Source: Phycisphaerales bacterium
GTDB lineage: Bacteria; Planctomycetota; Phycisphaerae; Phycisphaerales; UBA1924
Direction: 5' to 3'
DNA: 64,000 nucleotides
NCBI GenBank assembly: GCA_029260495.1
Contig: JAJDDD010000013.1
Location: 62,001 to 126,000, forward strand
Part shown: piece by piece, positions 26,478 to 35,706 of the stretch
Layout of the letters: each line of letters begins with the position of its first letter
Numbering within the stretch: position 1 is the stretch's first letter
Position numbers and translations under genes: made by a program
Notes under the pieces: generated by a model
Database searches by the model: none
Told to the model about the DNA's origin: nothing
The model's input: only the letters and a program-made list of their open reading frames with translations

Positions 26478-27401
26478 CTACAAGTTCGGCTGTTCGCGCT
26501 TCATTGTGTCCTGAATTGGCAGCAGAATTACAAAATCAGTGCCGCGCCCAACTTCAGAATGCACTTCCAGGCGCCCGCCGTGTTCCTCAACAATCCGCCG
26601 TGAGATCGGAAGCCCGAGCCCCGATCCCGCCGGCTTCGTCGTAAAGTACGGCGTGAATATCTTCTTAATGTCTTCGGCGACAATGCCCGGGCCCGTGTCG
26701 ATCACATGAATTACCGCGAGTTCGCTGTCAGATGAACGTTGGGCCTCCGTTTTGAGAATCAACTCCCGCTCGTTCGGGGCATCCTCTGCTGCGCCCGAAG
26801 TTCGCGGCGACATCGCTTGCGCAGCGTTTATCATCATGTTGAGAATAGATTGTTTCAACTTCTGCGCATCAATATTCGCAATGATCGGCGTTGGCGCTTT
26901 GTCAACCCGAAGCTGCACGCCCAGTCGCTGCGCTTGCGGCACAAAAAAGTCACCCAACTCATCAATTAACTCATTCAGATCGGTCGGCGCCCGCGAAAGC
27001 CGCACTTCACCCGCAAAGCTCAGGAACGACTCCAGAATATCTTTGAGACGATCAATCTCGCGCCGAAGCGTCGCGATCCGTCGTTGCAATCGCTCTGCGT
27101 CCTCTTCCGGCGGCTCAAGCTCATCAATCGCTTCACCCAGAAGCTGCGCATTGAGCCCGATGGTCGAAAGCGGATTTTTAATCTCGTGCGCCAGGCCCGC
27201 CGTCATCGCGCCTATTTCCGCGAGTCGCTTTTCCCGCTCGGCGTCGCGTTCCAGTTCAGCAATGCGTGATCGCGCTCGCCGCGCCGTTGACCACGCCGTC
27301 GCCGCTCCAAGAGCAACGCCAGCGACACCGACAGCCAAAGCAATCAGCCCAACAACTCCCCATGACACAGACTGAGCGATGGCGAACACGGAACAAATCA
27401 T
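26478..27401 (-). CDS. Membrane-bound histidine kinase (NtrB/ZraS-like), downstream of the cold-shock gene
   Basis: 307 aa. One N-terminal membrane helix (WGVVGLIALAVGVAGVALGA), then a helical linker, then H-box AGLAHEIKNPLSTIGLNAQL (phospho-His ~72), N-box NMMINAAQAM, D-box DTGPGI, F-box KKIFTPYFTTK and G-box GSGLGLPISRRIVEEHGG. The HEIKNPL sequence is the NtrB/AtoS-type H-box. No sensor domain is present outside the membrane, so the signal is probably internal or protein-borne. No response regulator gene is adjacent. It starts nine nt after the stop of the cold-shock-domain gene and probably shares its promoter. Confidence 0.88.
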   Translation of the reverse strand: MICSVFAIAQSVSWGVVGLIALAVGVAGVALGAATAWSTARRARSRIAELERDAEREKRLAEIGAMTAGLAHEIKNPLSTIGLNAQLLGEAIDELEPPEEDAERLQRRIATLRREIDRLKDILESFLSFAGEVRLSRAPTDLNELIDELGDFFVPQAQRLGVQLRVDKAPTPIIANIDAQKLKQSILNMMINAAQAMSPRTSGAAEDAPNERELILKTEAQRSSDSELAVIHVIDTGPGIVAEDIKKIFTPYFTTKPAGSGLGLPISRRIVEEHGGRLEVHSEVGRGTDFVILLPIQDTMKREQPNL

Positions 27402-27410
27402 CCGTCGCCG

Positions 27411-27701
27411 TCAGGACCGCCGCGGGCTCCGCGCATATCCGCGTTGCGGACGAACTGTGACCTCAGCCTCTTCAGTCCGTTGGATCCGCGTCGCATGCCA
27501 GCCCTTCTCGCTATTGACAGCGTCATAACACACCGACGAGCCGTCCTTCAGTACACGAAACCCATCCCCCTCGATACGAGAGAAGTGCGCGAAGATGTCC
27601 TGACCCTCAGGCCCGACAATAAACCCAAAGCCTTTTCGTGGATCAAACCACTTCACGACGCCGGTGACATTTTCAAGCCGCTCGCCATTTTCGTCGCTCA
27701 T
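27411..27701 (-). CDS. Cold-shock-domain protein with basic tail
   Basis: 96 aa from the Met at 27701, which has GAGGT upstream; the longer open frame to 27896 includes non-conserved sequence. Cold-shock fold signatures: VVKWFDPRKGFGFI (RNP1 KGFGFI), QDIFAHFSRI (RNP2) and a short basic tail (VRPQRGYARSPRRS). It binds single-stranded RNA/DNA and acts as an RNA chaperone. The promoter lies about 200 nt upstream of the ATG (27909-27937), so the mRNA would carry a long 5' leader as in E. coli cspA. It sits downstream of pnp and upstream of the histidine kinase, all on the minus strand. The acidic residues GDGF and EGQD after the RNP motifs are typical. Confidence 0.9.
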   Translation of the reverse strand: MSDENGERLENVTGVVKWFDPRKGFGFIVGPEGQDIFAHFSRIEGDGFRVLKDGSSVCYDAVNSEKGWHATRIQRTEEAEVTVRPQRGYARSPRRS

Positions 27702-28003
27702 GACAGACCTCGGGCGAGAAAGGTCCATGCTGCCTTCTGGACGGCGCTCAAGAGCGCCGGGCGAATCCATTTCGCCAAACAACCCAGTTTTTTCCATGCA
27801 CGGACGCGAGTTCACGAACAGCGCCGATACCAGGAATCCATTCCCCAGCTTCGACACAACCAATTTGTTCAGGCCCGGACTTACCTCAGACCGCAACCGA
27901 TCTATCCTAGATTAACGACCGGGAACAACCGGGTCAACACCCTAGTCGCTTGAACCGACAGGCTTTTCACCCGGTGTTCCCTGTTTCTCACCCAAAACCA
28001 TAC
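27702..28003 (-). other. Leader/intergenic region between pnp and the cold-shock gene (about 300 bases)
   Basis: No gene is supported. The part from about 27902 down to 27702 would be the 5' untranslated leader of the cold-shock mRNA; the rest, 27938-28003, follows the pnp stop and may hold its terminator, although only weak inverted repeats are visible. Confidence 0.5.
27909..27937 (-). promoter_or_regulatory. Sigma70-type promoter of the cold-shock gene
   Basis: On the minus strand TTGACC (27937-27932), a 17-nt spacer and TAATCT (27914-27909). One mismatch at -35 and two at -10. Position predicts a start near 27902 and a leader of about 200 nt before the ATG at 27701. Confidence 0.6.
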
Positions 28004-30154
28004 TCAGACCGCCGCGTCTGCCTTCTCCGCGTCCTTCAGATACGCCTTGTGGCTCAGCTTGATCCGCCCCTGATCATCCACATTGATCACCTTCACCATC
28101 ATCTCATCACCAATTTTCACGATGTCAGCGACTTTGTCCACATACCCCTCCGAAAGCTCGGAGATGTGGCACATCCCATCCGTCCCGGGCGCGAGCTCGA
28201 TGAACGCGCCAAAGTCCTTCGTCGAAACGACCTTCCCCTTGTACACCGTCCCCACCTTGATCTCAGCTGCCAGCGCCTCGACTTCCCCGCGCGCCCCTTC
28301 AATCGAGTTCTGATCCTGGGCCGAGATGCGAACGCTTCCATCATCCTCAACTTCAATCACAACGCCCCAGCGCTCCTGAATCGCGCGGATCGTCTTGCCG
28401 CCCGGCCCGATCAGCTTCCCGATCTTCTCCGGATCGATGAAGAGCTTCTCCAGACGCGGAGCAAACGGGCTGATCTTCTCACGAGGCTCTGGAATGACGG
28501 ACTCCATCGTGTCAATAATTCGCAAACGCGCATCAAGGGCAAGATCAAAGATGTGTGCAATCTCATCCAGCATCAGGCCGCGCGCCTTGAGGTCAAGCTG
28601 CACGCCGGTCACGCCTTCGCGCGTCCCCGACACCTTGAAGTCCATATCGCCGAAGAAATCTTCCTCGCCGATGATGTCGGTGATGTACACCTTGTTGCCC
28701 CCTGCGTCGTCTGTCACACGCCCAACGGAAATGCCGGCGCATGTCCCGAGAATCGGAACGCCCGCGTCCATGAGCGCCAGACATCCGCCACACACAGAGG
28801 CCATCGAACTAGACCCATTGGATTCAGTGATGTCGCTGATCAGCCGGATCGTGTACGGGAAATCTTCGGGCCCCGGAATCACACCCAAAAGCGAACGCTC
28901 CGCCAGCGCCCCGTGACCAATCTCGCGCCGGCCAGGCCCCATGATGCGCCGCGCCTCGCCAACACAGAACGGCGGGAAGTTGTAGTGCAACATGAACTTC
29001 TTCGAGTATTCCGGCGTCAAGCCGTCCACAATCTGCTCATCACGCCCCGTGCCCAGCGTGCAGCTAACAATCGCCTGTGTCTCGCCCCGCTGGAAAAACG
29101 CCGACCCATGCGTGCGATCAAAAAGGCCAACTTGACCCTCAATCGCCCGGATTTCGTCAGGGCCGCGCCGGTCAGCTCGCATGCCTTCCAGGATCAACTT
29201 CCGAGTGATCTTCTTCTCAAGCGACCGAAACGACTCCTTCGCCGCGCCGCGCCGATCAACAGATTCTTTCCACTCACCGTATGTTCCGTCGCTCTTCTCG
29301 GGAAAATGTTTTTCAAGCAAAGCGTCGCGCAGCTCAGAGACACGCTCACTCCGCTCGTCCTTGCCTTCAATTTGCCTCGCCTTGGTGAGATCCTTCTCAC
29401 ATACCTTGCGCACCTGCGCAGCAATGTCTTCTCCTGGCACGTTCAGATTACCTACTCGTTTCTCAACGCCCGCTTTCTTGACGAGTTCATCAATCAAATC
29501 CAGCGTTTCATTGATCGCGCCGAAGCCCGCGTCGATTGCCTCGATCACTTCGTCTTCTGGAAGCTGAGCAGAGCCAATCTCAATCATGTTCATCCCATCG
29601 CGGTGCCCGGATAGAACAAGATCAATATCCGAATATTCAAGCTGCGAAACTGTCGGGTTGATCACACAGACCGGCCCATCGTCCGTGTGAATGCGACCAA
29701 CGCGAACTGTCGCGATCGGCCCATCAAAGGGCGCATCGGAAAGCGCCAGCGCCGCCGACGCCGCCGTCCCCGCCAGAACGTCCGTATCGTTCTCAGTGTC
29801 ATGGCTCATCACCCAGCACTGAATCTGAATCTCATCAAAAAACCCGTCAGGAAAAAGCGGCCGAATCGGACGATCAATCATCCGCATCGTCAGTATTTCT
29901 TTTTCGTTGGGAGCGCCTTCGCGCTTCCGGAATCCACCCGGGAACTTGCCCGCCGCCGCCGTCCGCTCCCGGTAGTCCACCTGCATCGGGAAGAAGTCCA
30001 GCCCAGGTCTTGGGTCAGCCCGAACAACCGTCGCCAAAACCGTGCTCCCGCCATACGTCGCCATAACGCACGAACTTGCCAGCTTCGCCACGCGCCCCGT
30101 CTCCAGCGTCAGCTTGCGACCAGCGATTTCCCGCTCGACTTTGATATAGCCCAT
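28004..30154 (-). CDS. pnp: Polyribonucleotide nucleotidyltransferase (PNPase)
   Basis: 716 aa, usual length. The Met at 30154 (MGYIKVEREIAGRKLTLETG) has AAGGTG upstream; a Met 11 codons earlier is not conserved. Order of domains: first RNase PH domain (~1-210), linker helices, second RNase PH domain (~300-540) with catalytic FMLHYNFPPFC and GRREIGHGAL and SVCGGCLALMDAG, KH domain with GPGGKTIRAIQ, and S1 domain (VGTVYKGKVVSTKDFGAFIE and ISELSEGYVDKVAD). PNPase degrades RNA 3' to 5' with phosphate and can polymerise NDPs; it joins the degradosome. It lies downstream of rpsO (225-nt gap), the standard rpsO-pnp order, where pnp mRNA is usually autoregulated via RNase III. Confidence 0.97.
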   Translation of the reverse strand: MGYIKVEREIAGRKLTLETGRVAKLASSCVMATYGGSTVLATVVRADPRPGLDFFPMQVDYRERTAAAGKFPGGFRKREGAPNEKEILTMRMIDRPIRPLFPDGFFDEIQIQCWVMSHDTENDTDVLAGTAASAALALSDAPFDGPIATVRVGRIHTDDGPVCVINPTVSQLEYSDIDLVLSGHRDGMNMIEIGSAQLPEDEVIEAIDAGFGAINETLDLIDELVKKAGVEKRVGNLNVPGEDIAAQVRKVCEKDLTKARQIEGKDERSERVSELRDALLEKHFPEKSDGTYGEWKESVDRRGAAKESFRSLEKKITRKLILEGMRADRRGPDEIRAIEGQVGLFDRTHGSAFFQRGETQAIVSCTLGTGRDEQIVDGLTPEYSKKFMLHYNFPPFCVGEARRIMGPGRREIGHGALAERSLLGVIPGPEDFPYTIRLISDITESNGSSSMASVCGGCLALMDAGVPILGTCAGISVGRVTDDAGGNKVYITDIIGEEDFFGDMDFKVSGTREGVTGVQLDLKARGLMLDEIAHIFDLALDARLRIIDTMESVIPEPREKISPFAPRLEKLFIDPEKIGKLIGPGGKTIRAIQERWGVVIEVEDDGSVRISAQDQNSIEGARGEVEALAAEIKVGTVYKGKVVSTKDFGAFIELAPGTDGMCHISELSEGYVDKVADIVKIGDEMMVKVINVDDQGRIKLSHKAYLKDAEKADAAV

Positions 30155-30379
30155 GATGTGTTCACCTTCTGCCTGCTCCCCATTCAATGCCGCGATCTCT
30201 TACCTTGAGCGCACGATTCAATAGGGAAGTTTGCTGAAAACGCCGTCCGGTCAGCTTGAGAGAGGCAGAAGGCCGCACGCAGCTTGTGAACTGTGAAGAA
30301 ATCACAACTCTCGCTGCGCAGGGCCCACTGCCACCCGCGTCGTCGGACAGCAGAAAAATGTGCGGACGAATCCGTCCTA

Positions 30380-30649
30380 TTACTTGCGGAGACCAAGACG
30401 CTGAATCAACGCCAGGTACCGCTCTCGTTCAGTTCGTTGAAGATAGCGCAGCAAACGATTCCGTCGGCTCACCATTTGTAGCAAGCCCCGACGGCTTGAG
30501 TGATCGTGCTTGTGCTGCTTGAGATGCCCGGTCAGATCCCGGATGTTCTCTGTCAGCAATGCAATCTGGACTTCAGGCGAGCCCGTATCCTTGTCATGGG
30601 TTTGATAGTCGCCGACGATTGCTTTTCGATGCTCAAGGGCCAGTGCCAT
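30380..30649 (-). CDS. rpsO: 30S ribosomal protein S15
   Basis: 89 aa from the Met at 30649. The sequence [20 protein letters not shown] and [20 protein letters not shown] then [20 protein letters not shown] are textbook S15, which binds 16S rRNA helices 20 to 22 early in 30S assembly. It is the first gene of the rpsO-pnp pair. In E. coli S15 represses its own translation by a pseudoknot; here only an AGCGG sequence precedes the start and no pseudoknot was worked out. Confidence 0.97.
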   Translation of the reverse strand: MALALEHRKAIVGDYQTHDKDTGSPEVQIALLTENIRDLTGHLKQHKHDHSSRRGLLQMVSRRNRLLRYLQRTERERYLALIQRLGLRK

Positions 30650-30804
30650 GTTCCGCTGCTCTCTGGTTGCTCGGGGTCTGTGTGAATAGAAGAGGAAAAG
30701 GATATCCGCGTACCCCCCATCCCGGCAAGCGACCCCCTTCGCTATGCCCACTGAATCACTCCCAAGCATGACGCCACCCCCCGCGCCTCGCTACCTTCAC
30801 GCTT

Positions 30805-32055
30805 ATGCAACTTTCCCGCCGTGTCCAGTCCCTGAAGCCAAGCTCCACCCTCGCCATCGCCGCCAGGGCCAAGGCCCTCAAAGCCCAGGGCGTCGATATT
30901 CTCTCCTTCTCCGCCGGCGAGCCTGATTTCGACACCCCCGAGCCCATCAAACAAGCTGCCATCGATGCCCTTCACGCAGGCATGACGCGCTACGTCCCTG
31001 TGCCCGGCGACCCCGAAACCCGAGCCGTCCTCGCTCACAAGCTCACTTCTGAAAACAATCTCCCCGGCCTCACCGCCGACCACGTCATCATCTCCGCCGG
31101 CGGCAAGCACTCCCTCTATCTTGTCATGCAGGCCCTGCTCGAAGCCGCTCCACCCGGCCAGCCGCCTGCTGAGGTTATCTTGCCAACCCCCGCCTGGGTC
31201 AGCTACCCCCCTCAAGTCCAGCTCGCCGGCGCCAGACTCGTTGAAATTGAAACCAACGCCGCCTCGCGCTTCAAAATTACCCCCGATCAGCTCGCCGCAG
31301 CCATCACCGAAAATTCCCGGCTGCTCATCCTCAACTCCCCCTCAAATCCAACCGGCGTTATGTACACCCCCGATGAGCTACGCGCCCTCGCGAAAGTCGT
31401 TGCCGAAGCCGCAGTCAGCAAAGCCCCCGATCTCGTCGTCGTCTCCGACGAGCTTTACGAAAAAATCATCTACAGCGGAATCGAGCACCTCTCCTTCGGC
31501 GCCATCCCCGAAGTCGCCCATCGCACCATTACCATCAACGGCCTGAGCAAGGCCTACGCCATGACTGGCTGGCGCATCGGCTACGCCGCCATGCCCGGCG
31601 AGTTCGGCGCCTCTCTCTGCAAAGCCGTCGCCCGCCTGCAAAGCCAGATGAACAGCCACATCACATCCTTCTGCCTTCCCGCCATCCGCACAGCAGTCCT
31701 CGAATGCAGCGACTACGTCGAGCAGATGCGCCTCGCCTTCGCCAAACGCGCCGAGCTCATCACCAGCCGCATGGCAGAGCTTCCCGGCATGCAGGCTGCC
31801 AAGCCCGATGGCGCCTTCTACGTTTTTCCCGATGTCTCCGCCCACTTCGGCAAACGATCCAAAGCTGGCGCCCCAATCAACTCCGCCAGCGACTTCGCCG
31901 CCGCTCTTATCGACGAAGCACACGTCGCAGTCGTTCCTGGCGAAGACTTCCTCGGCCCCGGCCCGCGCTGCCTCCGATTCAGCTTCGCCTGCTCCGAGGA
32001 GGACATCAATCGCGGCATGACCCGCCTCGGCGAGTTCCTCGATTCACTCACCTGA
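30805..32055 (+). CDS. Aspartate (or aspartate/prephenate) aminotransferase, class I
   Basis: 416 aa. ATG at 30805. Motifs of the Ib aspartate aminotransferase subgroup: [70 protein letters not shown], and [16 protein letters not shown] with the PLP Lys of [10 protein letters not shown]. The C-terminal [14 protein letters not shown] carries the substrate carboxylate Arg. It interconverts aspartate and oxaloacetate, and some members also use prephenate. It overlaps the stop of the convergent queC by eight bases. It is divergent from rpsO. Confidence 0.9.
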   Translation: MQLSRRVQSLKPSSTLAIAARAKALKAQGVDILSFSAGEPDFDTPEPIKQAAIDALHAGMTRYVPVPGDPETRAVLAHKLTSENNLPGLTADHVIISAGGKHSLYLVMQALLEAAPPGQPPAEVILPTPAWVSYPPQVQLAGARLVEIETNAASRFKITPDQLAAAITENSRLLILNSPSNPTGVMYTPDELRALAKVVAEAAVSKAPDLVVVSDELYEKIIYSGIEHLSFGAIPEVAHRTITINGLSKAYAMTGWRIGYAAMPGEFGASLCKAVARLQSQMNSHITSFCLPAIRTAVLECSDYVEQMRLAFAKRAELITSRMAELPGMQAAKPDGAFYVFPDVSAHFGKRSKAGAPINSASDFAAALIDEAHVAVVPGEDFLGPGPRCLRFSFACSEEDINRGMTRLGEFLDSLT

Positions 32056-32761
32056 ACTCCGGCGAATACTGCGTCGGATCTACTACCCCAGCCTCCACAA
32101 ATCCGCGCCTCCGCAGTGCGCACGAATCACACCTCCCGCACGCACGACCCGATTCATCCGGGTCGTAGCAACTGTGCGTCAGCCCAAAATCAACACCCAG
32201 CTCCAGCCCACGCAGAATTATCTCCGCCTTCGTCATCTCGATGAGCGGCGTATGAATCCGAAACGCGCCCCCCTCCGCTCCCGCCTTCGTCGCCAATCCG
32301 GCGCACTGCGCAAACGCCTCAATAAACTCCGGCCTGCAATCGGGGTACCCCGAGTAATCCACCGCATTCACACCCAAAAAAATATCACCCGCCCCGCGCG
32401 ACTCCGCCACGCCCGCAGCGTATGACAGAAAAATCAGATTCCGCGCCGGGACATACGTCACCGGAATCTCCCCCGCCATCACTTCCTCCGCCCGATCCTT
32501 GGGCACCGCAATGTCATCCGTTAATGCCGAGCCGCCAAAAGCGCGAATGTCGATTCGCGCGACAATATGCTCGACCGCTCCCAGCGCCTTCGCCACCCGC
32601 CCCGCCGCCTCCAGCTCCACAATGTGCCGCTGCCCGTACTCAAAGCTCACCGCGACGCATCGGAACCCCGCCGCCCGCGCTTCCGCAAGCGTCACAGCGC
32701 TATCGAGCCCGCCCGAGACCAGCGCCACGCACAATCTGCCTTGTTGTTCACGTCCTTCCAT
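32048..32761 (-). CDS. queC: 7-cyano-7-deazaguanine synthase QueC
   Basis: 237 aa, usual length. PP-loop [13 protein letters not shown] with [10 protein letters not shown], and C-terminal [22 protein letters not shown], whose four Cys form the QueC zinc site. It converts CDG plus ammonia to preQ0 with two ATP in queuosine and archaeosine synthesis. The ORF also contains [19 protein letters not shown] and [13 protein letters not shown], which are QueC landmarks. No queD, queE or queF is visible next to it, and I saw no preQ1 riboswitch in the 130 nt upstream. Its end overlaps the convergent aminotransferase by eight bases. Confidence 0.95.
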   Translation of the reverse strand: MEGREQQGRLCVALVSGGLDSAVTLAEARAAGFRCVAVSFEYGQRHIVELEAAGRVAKALGAVEHIVARIDIRAFGGSALTDDIAVPKDRAEEVMAGEIPVTYVPARNLIFLSYAAGVAESRGAGDIFLGVNAVDYSGYPDCRPEFIEAFAQCAGLATKAGAEGGAFRIHTPLIEMTKAEIILRGLELGVDFGLTHSCYDPDESGRACGRCDSCALRRRGFVEAGVVDPTQYSPEFR

Positions 32762-33113
32762 AGCGCGATGGTGCTCTCAACCCGGCCAATTGTCCAGAAC
32801 TGCCACAAAGTGGGGGGGCCAAGGTCCGAAGATTCGCACATTTTCACTTATCCGGTCGATCCCAACGTCCGATCCTGCTCTTTGACTGGGGCGGTTGACT
32901 CAAGTCCGTCAGCCAACTCGTCCGATAAGGGGCTTCGACGCGGAGCGTCTCCCGCTCGCACTCGCGAGCACAAGTCCCGACATCGTGAACCAGACCCGAG
33001 CGCTCGCGGAGCGATTGCAACGGTCAGAGGCGTTTGTTCCTGTATGTAACGCCTCGCTCTCGGCCCGGAAAACCGAGGGTGACACACGACAGGTCGTGCA
33101 TGGAGGCGCCGCA
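32762..33113. other. Intergenic region between queC and the TolB-like gene (about 350 bases)
   Basis: No gene or RNA feature can be supported. TTGACT-like hexamers occur (near 32883 and 32898) but none has a good -10 at the right distance, and the short in-frame extension 32895-33113 has no ribosome site before its Met. It should hold both the queC and TolB-like promoters. Confidence 0.4.
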
Positions 33114-34385
33114 ATGGCTCGCAGCAATCAAGTTCGCATCACAACAACACTCTTCACCGCCGCTGCATTCAGCCTCGCGCTCTTTGCAGCAACAGGCTGC
33201 TCATGGTTCGGATCCAGCAGCAACAAGAAACTCACCAAAAACAACCAAACCCCCGAGGCCAGCTTCGATGATGTCGTCGCTGACTCTGCAGGCGAATCCT
33301 TCTTCGACCCCTTCGCACCGATGGAAACCGACGACGCCGCCGCCAACGTCCACTTCCAAACCATCGCCGCCACCAATCAGCATTCGCCTCTGACTCGCGC
33401 CAATCTCGGCGGCATCAGTGTCTACGGCGATCTTCACGACGGCCCCCTCACGACAACCCCAGAGTTCGACGGCGCCGAAAATCTCATGCAACTCACTTTC
33501 GGCGCCGAAGGCTCAGACTTCGACCCGGACGTCTCAGACGACGGCAAGATGCTCATCTATTCCAGCACGCGCCACCGCAGAACCGCAGACATCTACGTCA
33601 AGCGGATCGGCTCCCGCGCTGTCACCCAGCTCACCTCCGATCCCGGCAATGATGTCATGCCAACCTTCAGTCCCGACGGCGCCCGCATCGCCTACTCCTC
33701 TGATCGCTCAGGCTCCTGGGATATCTATCTCACCAGCCGCGCCGGCGGACAGTCCGTCCAGATCACCGATGACACCGCCCAGGAACTCCATCCCACATGG
33801 TCCCCCGATGGTGAAATGCTCGCCTACTGCAGGCTCAATCCCATCAGCCAGCGCTGGGAACTCTGGACCGTCGAGGCTGACAACCCCTCCGTCAAGCACT
33901 TCATGGGCTACGGCCTCTTCCCGGAGTGGAGCCCCACACAAAACAAAATCCTCTTCCAGCGCTCCCGCGAGCGCGGCGGACGCCTCTTCTCCGTCTGGAC
34001 CATGGACTACATCAACGGTGAAGGCGTCAACCCCACCGAAATCATCTCGAGCCCCATCGCCGCCGTCGTCAATCCAACATGGGCGCCCGACGGCAAACGC
34101 ATCGCCTTCTCCACCATCCCCTATCCCGAGAACGACTACAACGGCGCCCCCAGCGCCGCAGACCTCTGGATCGTCGCGCTCGACGGCTCCGGCCGCGCCA
34201 ATCTCACCGGCGGACGCTTCGTCAATCTCATGCCTGTCTGGGGCGCACGCAATCAGCTCTTCTTCATCTCCGATCGCAGCGGACGCGACGACATTTGGTC
34301 CTTGATTCCCGAGAAAGCAATCATGGCTGCCTCCGGCCCAATGGCCAACCAAAACCTCGCCAACGTCACAGAAGACGAAAACTGA
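33114..34385 (+). CDS. TolB-like beta-propeller lipoprotein
   Basis: 423 aa. The Met at 33114 has TGGAGG upstream and gives a lipoprotein signal ending LFAATGCSW, with Cys at residue ~29. From residue ~120 it has PD40/WD40-like TolB repeats: FDPDVSDDGKMLIYSSTRHR, MPTFSPDGARIAYSSDRSG, HPTWSPDGEMLAYCRL, FPEWSPTQNKILFQRSRER, NPTWAPDGKRIAFSTIPY and MPVWGARNQLFFISDRSG. Six blades with the SPDG-x-x-I-x-Y/F consensus form a propeller. TolB acts with Pal at the cell envelope in Gram-negative bacteria; no tolQRA or pal occurs here, so it may be a paralogue with a different partner. The next gene is another lipoprotein. Confidence 0.85.
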   Translation: MARSNQVRITTTLFTAAAFSLALFAATGCSWFGSSSNKKLTKNNQTPEASFDDVVADSAGESFFDPFAPMETDDAAANVHFQTIAATNQHSPLTRANLGGISVYGDLHDGPLTTTPEFDGAENLMQLTFGAEGSDFDPDVSDDGKMLIYSSTRHRRTADIYVKRIGSRAVTQLTSDPGNDVMPTFSPDGARIAYSSDRSGSWDIYLTSRAGGQSVQITDDTAQELHPTWSPDGEMLAYCRLNPISQRWELWTVEADNPSVKHFMGYGLFPEWSPTQNKILFQRSRERGGRLFSVWTMDYINGEGVNPTEIISSPIAAVVNPTWAPDGKRIAFSTIPYPENDYNGAPSAADLWIVALDGSGRANLTGGRFVNLMPVWGARNQLFFISDRSGRDDIWSLIPEKAIMAASGPMANQNLANVTEDEN

Positions 34386-34542
34386 CCGACCACAACGTCT
34401 GCGCTCGAAAGAGCGCCGGCGGAGTTTCACATTTCGCTGCACGGACGCAGCCCGGGATCCAGGACGCACGGATGCATTCCTCATGGGTCCCACAAACAAA
34501 ATCCGGCGCGCGGAGGCGCGTCGCAGCAACAGGCAGGACGCC

Positions 34543-35340
34543 ATGACAAGTGAACAGCTCATGCTCGCCAGCCGCCTTCGGTTCTCCCTGAGCCTCGCCG
34601 CGATCCTCTTTCTGATCGCTGCCTTGCCCGGGTGCGCTGGCGAACGATTCAAACAGCCAACAACCCTCGTCGCGCCCTACAACGACGCGCGGGATGGCGA
34701 TCTGCTCTGGGCCGTCGCGCCCCTGCGCAACGAAGCAGGCTCTTCCGCCTTCGATCCCCTCACCATCACCGACGCGCTCACCGCCGAGGTCCATCAAACG
34801 GATGGCCTCTCCGTCGTGCCCGTCAATCGTGTCATCCGCGCCATGCGCGCTCTTGAAATCTACACCATCGAAACTCCCGCCGACGCCGTCGCCGTCGGAA
34901 AGGCGGTCGGCGCCGACGCAATCATCGTCGGAACCGTCACCGCGTGGGATCCCTACCGCCCGCCGAAACTAGGAATGAGTCTCGCTCTCTTCCCCCTCAC
35001 CGAAAGGATGGGCGCCGAAGCTGCTCGCGTCATCGCTGACCCACGCATCCTTCAACGATCCGTCACTGATTACTTCATCACCAAAGGCGCCTGGGCCAAT
35101 CCAAACGATCCCGTCTCCGTCGCATCAGAACATCTCGATGGCGCCAATCACGGCGTGCAGGCGTCACTCCAGCTCTACGACGAAGGCCGCGCCGATGGCA
35201 GATCCGCACTTGGATGGAAAAGGCGACTTGCGAGCATGAGCTTGTTCACTGAGTTCGCAGCTCATCGGTTGACCAGCCGACTGCTCGACGCAGAGCGATC
35301 GCGCCTGGGAAGTCCGGTGGCGACAGCAGACGACCGCTAG
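34543..35340 (+). CDS. Lipoprotein of unknown function
   Basis: 265 aa from the Met at 34543 with GCAGGA upstream. The lipoprotein signal LAAILFLIAALPGCAG puts the Cys at ~31. The rest includes LLWAVAPLRNEAGSSAFDPL, VVPVNRVIRAMRALEIYTI and DAVAVGKAVGADAIIVGTVTAWDPYRPPKLGM, the last resembling the GADxxIxGxVTxWxxYxPP pattern of outer-membrane-assembly/curli-like lipoproteins (CsgG/PEGA-type), but I cannot place the family with certainty. It follows the TolB-like lipoprotein by about 160 nt, probably in one transcript. Confidence 0.55.
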   Translation: MTSEQLMLASRLRFSLSLAAILFLIAALPGCAGERFKQPTTLVAPYNDARDGDLLWAVAPLRNEAGSSAFDPLTITDALTAEVHQTDGLSVVPVNRVIRAMRALEIYTIETPADAVAVGKAVGADAIIVGTVTAWDPYRPPKLGMSLALFPLTERMGAEAARVIADPRILQRSVTDYFITKGAWANPNDPVSVASEHLDGANHGVQASLQLYDEGRADGRSALGWKRRLASMSLFTEFAAHRLTSRLLDAERSRLGSPVATADDR

Positions 35341-35407
35341 CTCCCGCAGCGCTTCTTTCCGAATCGCTTGCCGGGCGCTCGGCGGGCAGAGGAAAGGACC
35401 GCAAGCC

Positions 35408-35647
35408 ATGGACGGCGCGGGACAACTGGAACAGCGCTCAATCGCGCTCGAAAAGGGAAAGCACCGATGGATCCTCACCTGGACCAGGGGGGAGGAAGCG
35501 CATCTCCTGCGCGCCCTCTCCGACCTCGCCCGACGCAGGCAGTCAGGCTTCGAATGGCTCGACGCCGCGCTCGTCTCGCAGCACATCGAGGAAGAGCTCT
35601 CCGCAGAGCTTCTCTCCGTCTCCGTCGTCCATCCGCTTGAGTCATAA
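35408..35647 (+). CDS. Small protein of unknown function (79 aa)
   Basis: Begins ATG at 35408 with GGAAAGGA upstream. Hydrophilic, alternating charged helices (RALSDLARRRQSGFEWLDAAL and SQHIEEELSAELLS). No recognised domain. Codon use and position between the lipoprotein and the recombinase argue for a real gene, but a chance frame cannot be excluded. WILTWTRGEEAHLL may be a short helix with an aromatic patch. Confidence 0.4.
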   Translation: MDGAGQLEQRSIALEKGKHRWILTWTRGEEAHLLRALSDLARRRQSGFEWLDAALVSQHIEEELSAELLSVSVVHPLES

Positions 35648-35706
35648 CACACAGATCACACCAACCGTCGCTTCACGCGGCCCTTGACCCCGGAGCCACC
35701 GCCATC

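Noticed and set aside
27950-29614. 554-codon plus-strand frame opposite pnp
   Set aside because: It is antisense to a full-length, well-conserved PNPase and has no domain of its own.
32895-33113. In-frame N-terminal extension of the TolB-like lipoprotein
   Set aside because: It would remove the lipoprotein signal from the N terminus; the Met at 33114 has a good ribosome site.
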